Source: Porphyridium purpureum
Taxonomy: Eukaryota; Rhodophyta; Bangiophyceae; Porphyridiales; Porphyridiaceae
Length of the DNA: 64,000 nucleotides
Assembly (NCBI GenBank): GCA_008690995.1
Contig: VRMN01000002.1
Coordinates: 1,674,001 to 1,738,000, forward strand
Direction of reading: 5' to 3'
The notes beneath the pieces are model-generated. The model ran no database searches and was not told where the DNA came from. It saw nothing but the letters and a program-made list of their open reading frames with translations. Position numbers and translations under genes: made by a program. Positions within the stretch are counted from its first letter, which is position 1. Each line of letters opens with the position of its first letter. Positions 45,270-54,612 of this stretch are shown piece by piece.

Positions 45270-47468
45270 CTACCTTCCACCAAATTTGGGGATGCATTTG
45301 ATCTTTCGCTCCTTGAGTGCCTCCTCGTTCAGGGTGCCCTTGTCATGACAGGCAAGTTTGTCCCCGACCTTCCGCTGTGAGACGAGCCCCGAGCCCGTCC
45401 CAAACGTGACCTTCTTTTCAGCCATCAATTCGAGCTCCATCAGAGAGCGCATTTCTTGGTGAATATTTCGGCACCAATACTTGTTTTCCATTTCAAAGCC
45501 ATGGTACGAGACAACTTTCTTGTTGTCCTCGTAGATGAGCTCTTTCTTCCACGGAAATCGGCGGACTTCCTTGAGCCAGACCGATGTTGGGAACGGGTCG
45601 AGTCGCGACTTGATGCAAAAGTAGAGCCTTTGCGATCCGCAGCGGGGACATAAATTGGTCGTCTCGGCCTCGCACGCTTCAATGTGAGGGCGAAGCTGCT
45701 CCACAAGCGCACGATTGAGTACGATGGTCCCGCCTTGGATGATGTTATTGCATCCTGTTCTGCAAAATGTCCTGTTGCAAGACTTGATCGCCTCTGTTTC
45801 CGTAAAGGGAAGCGGCATGTAGGGGTGAACTTTTTGGTACTCCTCGGTGAGGCTAGCGTGAAGCTCTCGTGTCATATTTCCCGGCTCATCCTGCATGTGG
45901 CACCATGTGCCCGATGCTTCAAAATACTGCTTTCTCAAAGGGAGACGGTACCGACCATCCGCGTCTCCGTTGTCAATGCGAATAAGCTCCAAGTCTCCAC
46001 CCCAAGTCGGCTGCTCTGACGTCAACCTGCGCCTGATGAGCTCAGAAAACGAGGAGGGGAATATAAAAACGTCGTCGTCAATGAGCGCAAGCCACTTGAT
46101 TCTCGGGTTGTCCTTCATAATCAAGTCCCACGACTCTCGAACGCGCACAAGATGCGACCATGACTGCATCATGTGCAAGCGCGGCTCTAATTCCGGTCGT
46201 GCCGGAGACACTACGTCGACGCGAATTGGTCCAGCCAAGCTTTCTAGTCGTTCGAGCACGCTTTCGCTCTGCTCGACGTTGGTCGTGATTAAGACATTGT
46301 CAGGCGGAAGGAGCCGCATGAATGTGTCGGCTTGCGCGAAGACTCGCCTCCCAAAGGTAGAGTTTCCGGCAAGCACTGTAAACAAAATGTCGTCTGAAAC
46401 CCCGCCAACACCCTCGACGCCAAATCCGACCCGAGAAAGCGCCACTTCGGTGATTTTAGAATCCGTATTCATCCTCTTTCTGACCATTTTCATCATGTTG
46501 TTGAACTTTTGAGTGAGGACCCGTGCTGCCTGCCACTGGCCCGGTTCGTCACTCGCATCGTATACCTTTAAATCCAGATAAAGAGTCGCTGATCCAATTT
46601 GCTCTTTTCGGATCAGAAACTCAAGCCACTGCACTGCCTCCCAGCCGCTAACGTTCGCCGAAACGAAAACCAACGTGCTTTCCTCGAACGGTCGCGTCCA
46701 TGCGTCCAGATCATGGACCACGAGGTCGACGGGACGAAGCGCGGTATCTGAACGGCGCCTACTGCTAGACTTTGAAGAAGCCATCTCGTACTTGCGCAAC
46801 ACGAGCGTCGCGTTGTCCAGCAAGATATGTTCATCATACTCTCTGAGCTTCATTTGGAACATCTTGGACTGAAAGTCAGCCAAGGCAGACACAGTGTGAT
46901 TTTTTTGGTTTGTCTTGCGATGCAAAGGGTCCACATCTCGGCTTCTTCGTTGGCAGCCAGGCCCTGTCTCGAGCACCACTAGTGCAAACATGCGTGGATC
47001 CGGTGCTGGGTGCGTCTGAGCGTCAAGCTCACGATCTTCAGGAAGCAGCAAACGCTCGAAAATCTTCAGGATGCCGTCCAGTCCCTGTGGCGCACCTGTG
47101 TCCTGTGTAAGCAGGTCAAAGACATAACCTGTAGTTTCAAAGTTCGTCTTGTCGTACTCCGCACAGCTTCCCACCGCAGCGAACACGAATTCGTACGGAT
47201 TTGCGACGTTCGGACTGGATTGATTTCTGAACGTGTCCTCATGTTGTCCACGTGGTAACACTGACTTGCGGGCCATCGTGTGAGCAGCGCGAGTCCAACC
47301 CAACTCATACCCAGCGAAGAACAGCGCGAGCGCGACGAGCGGCAGAAGCAACCACACCGCTCGCGCTGGCTCCAACAACCGCCATGCGACGCACAGATCC
47401 AGCAACGCAGCGCGCATCCGCTTGACCCGTCGAGTCCATGCAGCATGCAGTCCACCACCAGAAGCCAT
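45270..47468 (-). CDS. Fringe-like glycosyltransferase (GT31 family), type II membrane protein
   Basis: 732 residues. A short basic cytosolic tail is followed by a hydrophobic anchor (VWLLLPLVALALFFAGYELG, about 38-57), the layout of a Golgi enzyme. The catalytic part is C-terminal: ILFTVLAGNSTFGRRVFAQADTF, then DNVLITTNVE, WLALIDDDVFIFPSSF with the metal-binding DDD, and the acceptor-side block IIQGGTIVLNRALVEQL, all typical of fringe/GT31 enzymes. About 330 residues of unknown function precede it, and paired cysteines near CNRTFCRTGCNN and CPRCG suggest disulfides. It probably adds Gal or GlcNAc-type sugars to secreted glycans. CACTGTAC variants lie 110-150 bp upstream. Confidence 0.82.
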   Translation of the reverse strand: MASGGGLHAAWTRRVKRMRAALLDLCVAWRLLEPARAVWLLLPLVALALFFAGYELGWTRAAHTMARKSVLPRGQHEDTFRNQSSPNVANPYEFVFAAVGSCAEYDKTNFETTGYVFDLLTQDTGAPQGLDGILKIFERLLLPEDRELDAQTHPAPDPRMFALVVLETGPGCQRRSRDVDPLHRKTNQKNHTVSALADFQSKMFQMKLREYDEHILLDNATLVLRKYEMASSKSSSRRRSDTALRPVDLVVHDLDAWTRPFEESTLVFVSANVSGWEAVQWLEFLIRKEQIGSATLYLDLKVYDASDEPGQWQAARVLTQKFNNMMKMVRKRMNTDSKITEVALSRVGFGVEGVGGVSDDILFTVLAGNSTFGRRVFAQADTFMRLLPPDNVLITTNVEQSESVLERLESLAGPIRVDVVSPARPELEPRLHMMQSWSHLVRVRESWDLIMKDNPRIKWLALIDDDVFIFPSSFSELIRRRLTSEQPTWGGDLELIRIDNGDADGRYRLPLRKQYFEASGTWCHMQDEPGNMTRELHASLTEEYQKVHPYMPLPFTETEAIKSCNRTFCRTGCNNIIQGGTIVLNRALVEQLRPHIEACEAETTNLCPRCGSQRLYFCIKSRLDPFPTSVWLKEVRRFPWKKELIYEDNKKVVSYHGFEMENKYWCRNIHQEMRSLMELELMAEKKVTFGTGSGLVSQRKVGDKLACHDKGTLNEEALKERKIKCIPKFGGR

Positions 47469-47576
47469 ACTCCGTCGCCCTGTCCCACACCACCACCACT
47501 TTCACGTCTCACACGCAGCTGCACCTGCACATGCAAACTCGCGTTTCGGCATTTTTCGCGGTGGCTCCAAATGACC

Positions 47577-47615
47577 AACTGTACCTCACGGCACAAAAGT
47601 ACTGTTAAGCTGTAC
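47577..47615. promoter_or_regulatory. CTGTAC variants in a divergent promoter
   Basis: AACTGTAC at 47577-47584 and AGCTGTAC at 47608-47615, between the glycosyltransferase start (47468, minus) and the JMJD6-like start (47754, plus). Confidence 0.4.
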
Positions 47616-47719
47616 TTCCTTGCTAGCGAGAAACCCTAATCCTTTTTGGCCTTTTCTGGGAGCAGGCGGCTGAGTAAGCGCGCGGAGGAAGAAGGTGGCT
47701 GAGTGGGTTGGTGGGAGCG

Positions 47720-47746
47720 ATTGGGGTTGGGTTGGGTTGGGTTTAG
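47720..47746. repeat. GGTTG-type repeat
   Basis: A run of TTGGG units, ending GGGTTTAG, just before the JMJD6-like ATG. It looks telomere-like but is short and irregular. Confidence 0.6.
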
Positions 47747-47753
47747 ATGAGGG

Positions 47754-49187
47754 ATGAACCGGCACGAGCGACGGCTGGTGGAGAAGGCCAAGCGCGGAAT
47801 ACGCACGGACTTGCGTCCAAGTGAGTGGAGTATTCAAGGGTATGCGTGGGACGCGAAAGTATTGAATGAAGTGGAGCCGCATGGCGTGCTGGCCGTGGAG
47901 CTTGCATCCGAGCTGAGCTTGGAGCGGTTTCGGACGCAGTACGAGGCCGCAAGGCTGCCTTTGGTGATCCGGGGGGCAATGGATAAGTGGCCTGCATACG
48001 CGCAAGGACGCTGGGCATTGCCGCGAATCGACGCTCGGTTCAGACATGTGAAGATGCGCTGCGGCGAGGACGACGATGGCGCCGCAGTCCGCCTGAAGAT
48101 TAAGTACTTTCTAAGGTATTGTGAGCTGCAGCGAGACGACTCGCCGCTCTACATTTTTGATAGCAAGCCCATTAGCATAGGCAGCTTGCGGCACGACTAT
48201 CAAGTGCCAGAGTATTTCAAAGAGGATTTGTTTGCGTTCGTGCCCGAGCCCAGGCGGCCGCCGCACAAGTGGTTCTTGATCGGTCCGAAAAGGTCTGGCA
48301 GCAATGTTCACATAGACCCGCTGGCTACAAGCGCATGGAACGCGCTGATCGCGGGGAAGAAACGCTGGATCTTTTTTCCACCAGGAACCTCCCGCAAGGT
48401 TGTGAAGGCAAAGTACTGGATGCGCGAAGGTGAGGATGATGAACCAATCGACTATTTCACGGTGGCGCTGCCGCGCATGAAGCGGACGCTCGGGGACAAA
48501 TTTGAGTATATCGAGTTTATCCAGAAACCCGGTGAAATCGTCTTCGTGCCCGGCGGCTGGTGGCACGCGGTGCTCAACCTTGAGGATTCTGTAGCCGTGA
48601 CTCACAATTTTTGCAGTAGCATCAATTTTAAGAACGTCTGGGTCGAAACGCGCACCGGGCGCCGAGGCATGGCGCGTCGCTGGTTGGCTGAGTTGGCCAT
48701 GGCTCGTCCAGATCTCGTGGAACAGGCGTGCGCCCTGAATTCGCGCGACGGATACGACATGGAAGCGGCGCGCGTGACTCACCATCGTGAATACCGTGCA
48801 CAGATGCAGCGACGCCGAGCGAAACGGCATATGCAGCGCATGGCACGCAAGCGCGTCAAGACCGCGCGCGCCGTACTGGACAATAATGCGCCACTCCTGG
48901 AGGAGGAAGACCAGAAAAGCAGTTCTAGCAGCGTCGAAACAAGTTCGACTCTTTCAAGCCTGTCACAGAGTGGCGGGTACCAATATTCAGACGACGACTT
49001 GCTCGAGGTAGAAATGACTTGCGCAGCAATGTTGTCAAGCTCTGCCGCGGTGGGTAATGGAGACTCCGTCAACCTCCCAAGCTCGGTAAAGCAGACGGGA
49101 TCGTCGAATTTGGTAGGAGTGACGAATCGCGACATAGTTTCCTCGGACTGCAAGGGGAACATGAACACCAGTGAACGTGCCCAGTAG
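47754..49187 (+). CDS. JMJD6-like JmjC-domain oxygenase
   Basis: 477 residues. The JmjC core matches animal and plant JMJD6 closely: HKWFLIGPKRSGSNVHIDPLATSAWNALIAGKKRW, IEFIQKPGEIVFVPGGWWHAVLNLEDSVAVTHNF and SSINFKNVW. The iron ligands are H186, D188 and H271; the 2-oxoglutarate-binding Lys is probably in GKKRW. JMJD6 hydroxylates lysines in splicing factors, and arginine demethylation has been claimed. Basic stretches (MQRRRAKRHMQRMARKRVK, about 354-372) can act as a nuclear signal. The tail is Ser-rich, as in animal JMJD6. It converges with the MYND gene. Confidence 0.9.
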   Translation: MNRHERRLVEKAKRGIRTDLRPSEWSIQGYAWDAKVLNEVEPHGVLAVELASELSLERFRTQYEAARLPLVIRGAMDKWPAYAQGRWALPRIDARFRHVKMRCGEDDDGAAVRLKIKYFLRYCELQRDDSPLYIFDSKPISIGSLRHDYQVPEYFKEDLFAFVPEPRRPPHKWFLIGPKRSGSNVHIDPLATSAWNALIAGKKRWIFFPPGTSRKVVKAKYWMREGEDDEPIDYFTVALPRMKRTLGDKFEYIEFIQKPGEIVFVPGGWWHAVLNLEDSVAVTHNFCSSINFKNVWVETRTGRRGMARRWLAELAMARPDLVEQACALNSRDGYDMEAARVTHHREYRAQMQRRRAKRHMQRMARKRVKTARAVLDNNAPLLEEEDQKSSSSSVETSSTLSSLSQSGGYQYSDDDLLEVEMTCAAMLSSSAAVGNGDSVNLPSSVKQTGSSNLVGVTNRDIVSSDCKGNMNTSERAQ

Positions 49188-49554
49188 AGCATATAGATTG
49201 ATTTGATTTTCATTCGCTTGGATTTTTTGTTTATTTTTTCTGGTTTTCCTCTGGCCACGAGCACCTGCACATGCAGGAACCAAAGATTTGTCCGTTCGAT
49301 TCCAGGCGCACAAGATGCATGTCAGCCACGCGCTCTGTCGTCTTTGTTCGGCGCTTCGCCTGAGCTTAGACATGTTCAGTGGCAGTCCACATCTTCGTTC
49401 ACATGAGCACAAATCTCGGTTCTGTGAAGCCAAACGGCAGTTGTGTGCGGCAGACTGCTGTGACTTCTGCTGTCCAGGTTGTCACCACGGGCTCCACACG
49501 AAACACAGCATCAGCGTTTGTCGGCCAGTAGGAGCGCGCTTGCCCTCCGTCACG
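49188..49554. other. Convergent gap, no gene
   Basis: 367 bp of 3' flanks of the JMJD6-like and MYND genes, T-rich just after 49200. No feature seen beyond likely 3' ends. Confidence 0.5.
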
Positions 49555-50892
49555 TCATGAAGACGAAGCAAAATCTGCCTTCCACTCAAGCGTGCATTTC
49601 TGCACATCCACTTTGATTTGCTGATGCCCCAGCTCTCGTCCAGGAACCTCAGTCGTTGCCGTGAGCGCACAGGCTGCTGCTTCCATCCACCGTAGTTCTT
49701 GAACCGTTGGTCGCACAACGGTCGGAGTAAAACCTCCTCCGCTGACCGTCACAAAGGGAAACGGATACAACGTAACCGTACGCGTCTTGTCGTCCTCATC
49801 TTGAAATTCATCGTGTGGCATCTCGATTTCATGCTCTTCAATAAAGTCCAAATCAGCGAACGGAGTCGCGACGTCCTCGGCAAAGAGTAAGACGAGTTCG
49901 CGACGACGCCAGCACATTCTCACGATGGAAGCCGGCGGGCTCGTCATTTTGCGCCAGTTCTGACACTCAACATGATGACCCGTTTCCAAGACCCAGTCAG
50001 CTTTTTGACACTCGGACGAGCAGTACAAAATGAACTTGCATGCTGCACAGCGAAATACATCCTGGCCGGCTTCAAACTCGACCCCACAACCAGCACAGCG
50101 GAACTCTGTGTCGGCAAACGCGTCGATGTTTTCTGCCTCAGGCACCGTGACCTTCATGAATTTGAGCTTCATTGCACGGAGCGACTTGCCCGCAGCAAAG
50201 CCGCGACTGCGCTTATCGAGAAATCCCAGCACATTGATATAATTCGCGATCTCGGTCTCAATCGTGACGGAATCAAATGAAATCCCAAAGGCGAGGTTCT
50301 CCGAGAACCCGCGGTTCCACGGCGCCGAGTGGTACAGAAGCACAAAATTTCGCATGCATCGCATCAGCAGATCGTCCGTCACACCCGGAGCGCCCGTGAT
50401 ACTGGGCAGGGCGCCGGCCTCGCCTTGTGTTGCCAGGTCCTTCTCGATCAGCTTTTGAGAGTACGTCTGAACGTAGTTTTGAATACCATCTGCTTTGGTC
50501 AAATACGAGACTCGAATGCCGGCCTGGCCCAGAATTTGCTCCAACGGTTCAATAAGTTTTTTATCGCTGCAGTGGAGGAACTCTGGCCGACGCACAGGAC
50601 TGCCTGTTGGCGGGTCGAGGATTGCTTCCAATACGAATCGCGCGAGTTGCTTGGCATCTGGCTTTATGTGGTGATTACTCGCCTTTCCTGGAAGCGAGCT
50701 GCAGAGCACGAAGCCACGCGGATACAGCTCGTTGAGAATGATCAGGTACGGCCGGACTGGGCGGTCGTCCGAATCTGCGACCCATACGTTCAGCTTGTGC
50801 GCGTCAATTTCCCACACAATTTTGTCCGGCTGCTCGATCTTCCGCGCAGCACGCACTAGATCCTCCAAGGACTGACGAGAAGCTGTCGCCAT
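49555..50892 (-). CDS. MYND zinc-finger protein
   Basis: 445 residues from the ATG at 50892; an ATG at 51021 would add 43 residues. The N-terminal 240 residues have strands and helices (IVWEIDAHKLNVWVA, RPYLIILNELYPRGFVLCSS, RPEFLHCSD) resembling bacterial/algal DUF domains with a nuclease-like look, but I cannot name one. Near 266-310 is a MYND finger: CAGCGVEF, CAACKFILYCSSECQKADW, HHVEC. MYND fingers bind Pro-rich partner peptides. The C-terminus is acidic and then hydrophobic. The gene sits 132 bp downstream of the aminopeptidase-cyclophilin gene on the same strand. Confidence 0.75.
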   Translation of the reverse strand: MATASRQSLEDLVRAARKIEQPDKIVWEIDAHKLNVWVADSDDRPVRPYLIILNELYPRGFVLCSSLPGKASNHHIKPDAKQLARFVLEAILDPPTGSPVRRPEFLHCSDKKLIEPLEQILGQAGIRVSYLTKADGIQNYVQTYSQKLIEKDLATQGEAGALPSITGAPGVTDDLLMRCMRNFVLLYHSAPWNRGFSENLAFGISFDSVTIETEIANYINVLGFLDKRSRGFAAGKSLRAMKLKFMKVTVPEAENIDAFADTEFRCAGCGVEFEAGQDVFRCAACKFILYCSSECQKADWVLETGHHVECQNWRKMTSPPASIVRMCWRRRELVLLFAEDVATPFADLDFIEEHEIEMPHDEFQDEDDKTRTVTLYPFPFVTVSGGGFTPTVVRPTVQELRWMEAAACALTATTEVPGRELGHQQIKVDVQKCTLEWKADFASSS

Positions 50893-51024
50893 CGCTTGCG
50901 CCCTCAGGACCGCCACTCCCGCTTTCGCACCTCTGCATATGACGCCGAGACCTTGCGCCACCTCGCACGCCTTCGCCCCGAGAAAAAGACAACCAGAAGC
51001 ATCTTTATGTGAAAGGAGCACGTT

Positions 51025-54008
51025 TTACCAGACGTTTCGAACTAGGGTTTCGGCGGAGCTTTGGAGCTTTGGTGCTTGTTGTTGGTCGAGGAGTCCGCAA
51101 TCAACGATGGTGACTGGTTGCTTGGGTCGATTCTGTGGGCCCACACCGCCGATCTCTTCCATGTGGTAGATGACAGACATGCCCTCTAGCACGCGGCCAA
51201 ATGCAATGTAGCGGCCGTCAAGGTACCCAGAGTCGGCCTTGGTCTGGATCAGAAACCGAGAGTCGGCCTTGCCATCGCGCGCATGGCACATGCTAATCAG
51301 CCCGGCCACTGAGTGCCGCAGATCAAAGTTCTCAGGCATATAGCTGCCGCCGGGAAGTATGGCGCGGCCTTGCTTGCCTTTGGAGGAAGGAATGTCGCCA
51401 CCTTGGACAGTGAGGCCGGACACGACGCGGTAGAACGAGCTGCCACGGTATCCGGCACCCTCTTTGTCTGTGATCAGACCCACAAAATTCTGGACCGTGG
51501 TCGGGGCAACATCTCCAAAAAGGCCAATCACAATGCGCTGTGGCTCCTCGCCTTCCACTTGCACATCCATGAAGCACTTCTGAGTAATTTTCGGCGGATA
51601 CTCACGCGGGTCAAGTTTCCACTTCGGCCCCTCATCCGCACGACTTGGACGCACGAGAAGCTGTGTACATCGATAAGCGGAACAAGACAGAGGAAAGGAA
51701 AGGTCGGTCGAGGCCAACACGACGCATAGCATGGAGTGGAATGAAATAAAATGGTACACGTCATCATTGGTCAGAAACATCATACTGCATGGCACCAGCT
51801 TGAAAGCGCTCGGACATTTGATCACTGACAAGGACTTACCTCTCCATTTCCAAACAGAAGGGCCAGCGCGCCGAGACCGATCGTAGACTTGATGAAATCC
51901 CTCCGACTTTCCTCACCCGTACTGTCCGTCCCCTGACCGTCACGTAGAGGAGTTGTACTGGCCCGCAACCAGTTCAGCGTGACAGTGTCGTTCTCCGAGA
52001 TTCGAGGCGAAATCGAGTCCCATACCTCGCGGTGGTATAAATCGATCCAGTCGCGCTCCTCCTGACTGAGCAGTTCGACTGCAATCATTCTTTTCTGGAT
52101 GGGCACCTTCGTGAGTCGCGAGAATCCTAGGAATTGCGCGTTCCCAAATGTTTTAACATCGCGCAACTTCTCCTCCACAACGAGCAAGTTCTCGATGCGA
52201 ATGCCGAAAGCACCGTCCTCGTAGTACCCTGGCTCGTTGCTGACCACCATTCCCGGTTGCAGTCCCTGCGTATTCTGCATTCGCGGGCTGATTCCATGCG
52301 GGCCTTCATGCACGTTGAGTGCGGCTCCCACGCCATGTCCCGTGCCGTGCCGATAATCCAGACCCGCCTGCCACAAGGCATTTCTTGCGAGTGTGTCAAG
52401 CAACGCACCCGGCGTTCGCGCTGGAAATATCGCGGCGTCAATCGCAATGTGTCCCTTCAGTACTCTAGTGAACGTTTCCTTTTGCCACGCGCTAGGCTCA
52501 CCGAAATGGACGGTGCGCGTGACATCGGTGGTGCCGACATCATACTGCGCCCCAGAATCCAACAAAAATAGCTCGTCCACGCTGACCTTGCGACAAGACG
52601 CCTCCTGTGCCCGATAATGGATCACAGCGCCGTTAGGTCCGGAGCCCGCGATGGTCGGAAAGCTGCAGAACAAATGGCCAGGCTGCTCCGAGCGGAACTT
52701 GTCCACCTGCAAGTCGACTTCGTACTCGGTCAGTGTGTTGCCTTTCGCCAGGTGTTCCTCGGCCCACGCGAAGAAACGAGACAGAGCAACGCCGTCACGC
52801 AGGTGCGCTTCACGCATACCCGCAAGCTCGGCGTCGTTTTTGAGCGCCTTTGCCAATACTATTGGCGAGGTCTGCAGCACTGCCTCTTTGCACTTTTGGA
52901 AGATTCCGTACGAAACCGTCTGAGGGTCGAGCCACACTTTTTCGAGAGCGGAAATATCGCAGAATATCTGTTCATAGTCACACACAGTGACTCCATGGCC
53001 GCTAAGCGACGATTTAAGCTCCTCAGACACTTTAGCACCGTCCACGTACCACTTGGCTGTGCCATCTGCAAATACGAGGCAGTACGACAGCACTAATTGC
53101 GACTCTTTGTAATCTGTTCCGCGAATATTCAGCAGCCAGGCTACTTCATCTAGCATGCTCACGCACAAAGCATCAGCTCCGTGCTTCTGAATCGCTGCAC
53201 CGATTTCCTTGAGTTTCTCGGTCCGCGGTTTACCTGCGTACGCAAGCGGGTGCTCACGCACTGCACCGGCTGGCATTCCTGGCCTTTCGGTGCCCCACAC
53301 CTCATCGATGAGGTTTGTGTCGCTCACGGTGATCAGCTTGATGTTCTTTTCATTGAGTGTTTTCTCTAGAGACTGCGCGTTTGCTGTGACGTGCACCAGC
53401 GGGTCGATGGCCACCTGACCATTTTCGGGCAAAGAATCGGCAAGGAAAGTCTCAATGGTCGGAGTGTCTGGCATCCCGGCTTTCATTAGCGTCCAGTCTC
53501 CGGACAGCTCTGTGGACGCCTGCAGAAAATACCTGCCGTCTGTCCAGAGCAGCGCCTTGTCTCTCAGAATCACCGCCGTGCCCGCCGACCCAGAGAAGCC
53601 CGAAATGAATGCGCGCCGAAGAAAGCATGGTGCAGCATACTCTGAATTGTGCGGGTCAGCGGACGGGACAATCAACGCATCAATCCCGCGCTCCACCATG
53701 ACCCGCTGCTGCAAGTCCTTGAGCGCGTCCTTCTCACGGCCGCCGACCGCCTTGACATTCAGACTCATAGCCATCCTTCTACCTCCACGGCCAAGCCGCC
53801 CTGGGTTAGCCATGCCATCCCAATTCCGGCTCTGGCTCTGACTACTGATCCCGTGCCATGACGCGCGTCTTCCGATGCAGGCAGATCGGCGCGCGAACTC
53901 AAAGCATCCATTCGGTGCGGTCACACGGCACGCATGGCTTTGTGCACGTGCTTGTGCGCCGGCGCAGGTACGTGCGAGGCCTGCTTGTGCCGCAGCAAAC
54001 GCAAACAT
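51025..54008 (-). CDS. Fusion: plastid Xaa-Pro aminopeptidase P - twin-arginine signal - lumenal cyclophilin (two exons)
   Basis: Exon 1 (54008-51840) codes a presequence starting MFAFAAAQ and a complete M24 aminopeptidase P, about 85-690. Metal ligands are D484, D495, H558, E592 and E606, in LLDSGAQYD, TTDVTRTVHFG, GTGHGVG, SNEPGYY and RIENLL. It continues in frame into SRRDFIK (701-707) and a hydrophobic core, a textbook Tat signal. At 51840 the codon GAG meets GTAAGT. A 179-bp intron (51661-51839) with a pyrimidine-rich 3' part ends TACACAG. Exon 2 (51660-51025) continues in phase 0 with LLVRPSRADEG and a cyclophilin (FYRVVSGLTVQGGD, RFLIQTKADSGYLDGRYIAFGRV). The spliced product is 934 residues. 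Intron retention gives a 728-residue aminopeptidase ending GNGEVSPCQ. The cyclophilin has Y at the usual Trp121 and His126 positions of CypA. Confidence 0.8.
51661..51839 (-). other. Intron joining aminopeptidase P and cyclophilin
   Basis: Borders GTAAGT...TACACAG, phase 0, with a run of pyrimidines (TTCCTTTCCTCTGTCTTG) 15-35 bp before the 3' end. The reading frame of exon 2 stays open back through the intron to 51831, but that stretch looks non-coding. Confidence 0.8.
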
Positions 54009-54109
54009 CCTGCTGTGTCGTCAGCTTACCTCCAGCGCTCCTGTCTCTCACGTGAAAACTCCTGGCCTTCGTTCCATCACATCACGCGCGCCGACTGCGC
54101 ACTGTTCCG

Positions 54110-54117
54110 CGCTGTAC
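54110..54117 (-). promoter_or_regulatory. CGCTGTAC variant
   Basis: CGCTGTAC about 105 bp upstream of the aminopeptidase-cyclophilin start. It matches GTACAGCG elements found elsewhere upstream of starts. Confidence 0.35.
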
Positions 54118-54453
54118 ATCTTAGATGTTGAGCTCGTGACGATCTGCAGCCTCGACGGCTCAAAGGGAGAAGACCAAAGGATAGAACGACTCGAACGCGC
54201 TTGTGCGTTTGTGCGCTGGTCAGAAGCCGCGTGCTGGCAGGGAATGCGTGCGGCTGCCCTGACATGATGTGGGTCAGCGCCCTATCCCGATGATGGGCAG
54301 GACTGTGATATTTTGGCTCGCGAGACATGCTTTGAGAAGTCGACAGAGCCGTCCATGACCGCAGAATGGTTGGTGCCGCTGCGCGGATGAAGGATGGATT
54401 GGCCCAGGGCGCGATGTGAGGCTGTGAGAAGCTCGCCGACGTCGTTGTACGGG

Positions 54454-54461
54454 TATAAAAG
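54454..54461 (+). promoter_or_regulatory. TATA box
   Basis: TATAAAAG 152 bp upstream of the ATG of the Gly-Tyr repeat protein; a strong consensus match, consistent with high expression of a structural secreted protein. Confidence 0.6.
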
Positions 54462-54612
54462 CAGCAGCAGATGCTGTTCTTCCGAGAGGTCGGGCTGTCA
54501 CTTGGAGGCGCAGGAGAGGACAGCTTGAGAAGGTCGGGAACGTGGTTCTGAAATTAAGGCAGGGAGACTTGAATTGGTGACGAGAGGAGTCGAAGCAGAG
54601 ACAATCAAAGGA

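Noticed and set aside
47720-47746. Internal telomere repeat
   Set aside because: Too short and irregular, and directly next to a coding start.
51025-51831. Cyclophilin as a stand-alone 268-residue gene starting in the intron
   Set aside because: The first 57 residues of that frame look non-coding and lack a plastid signal, while a strong GTAAGT...CACAG intron joins the cyclophilin in phase to the Tat signal upstream.
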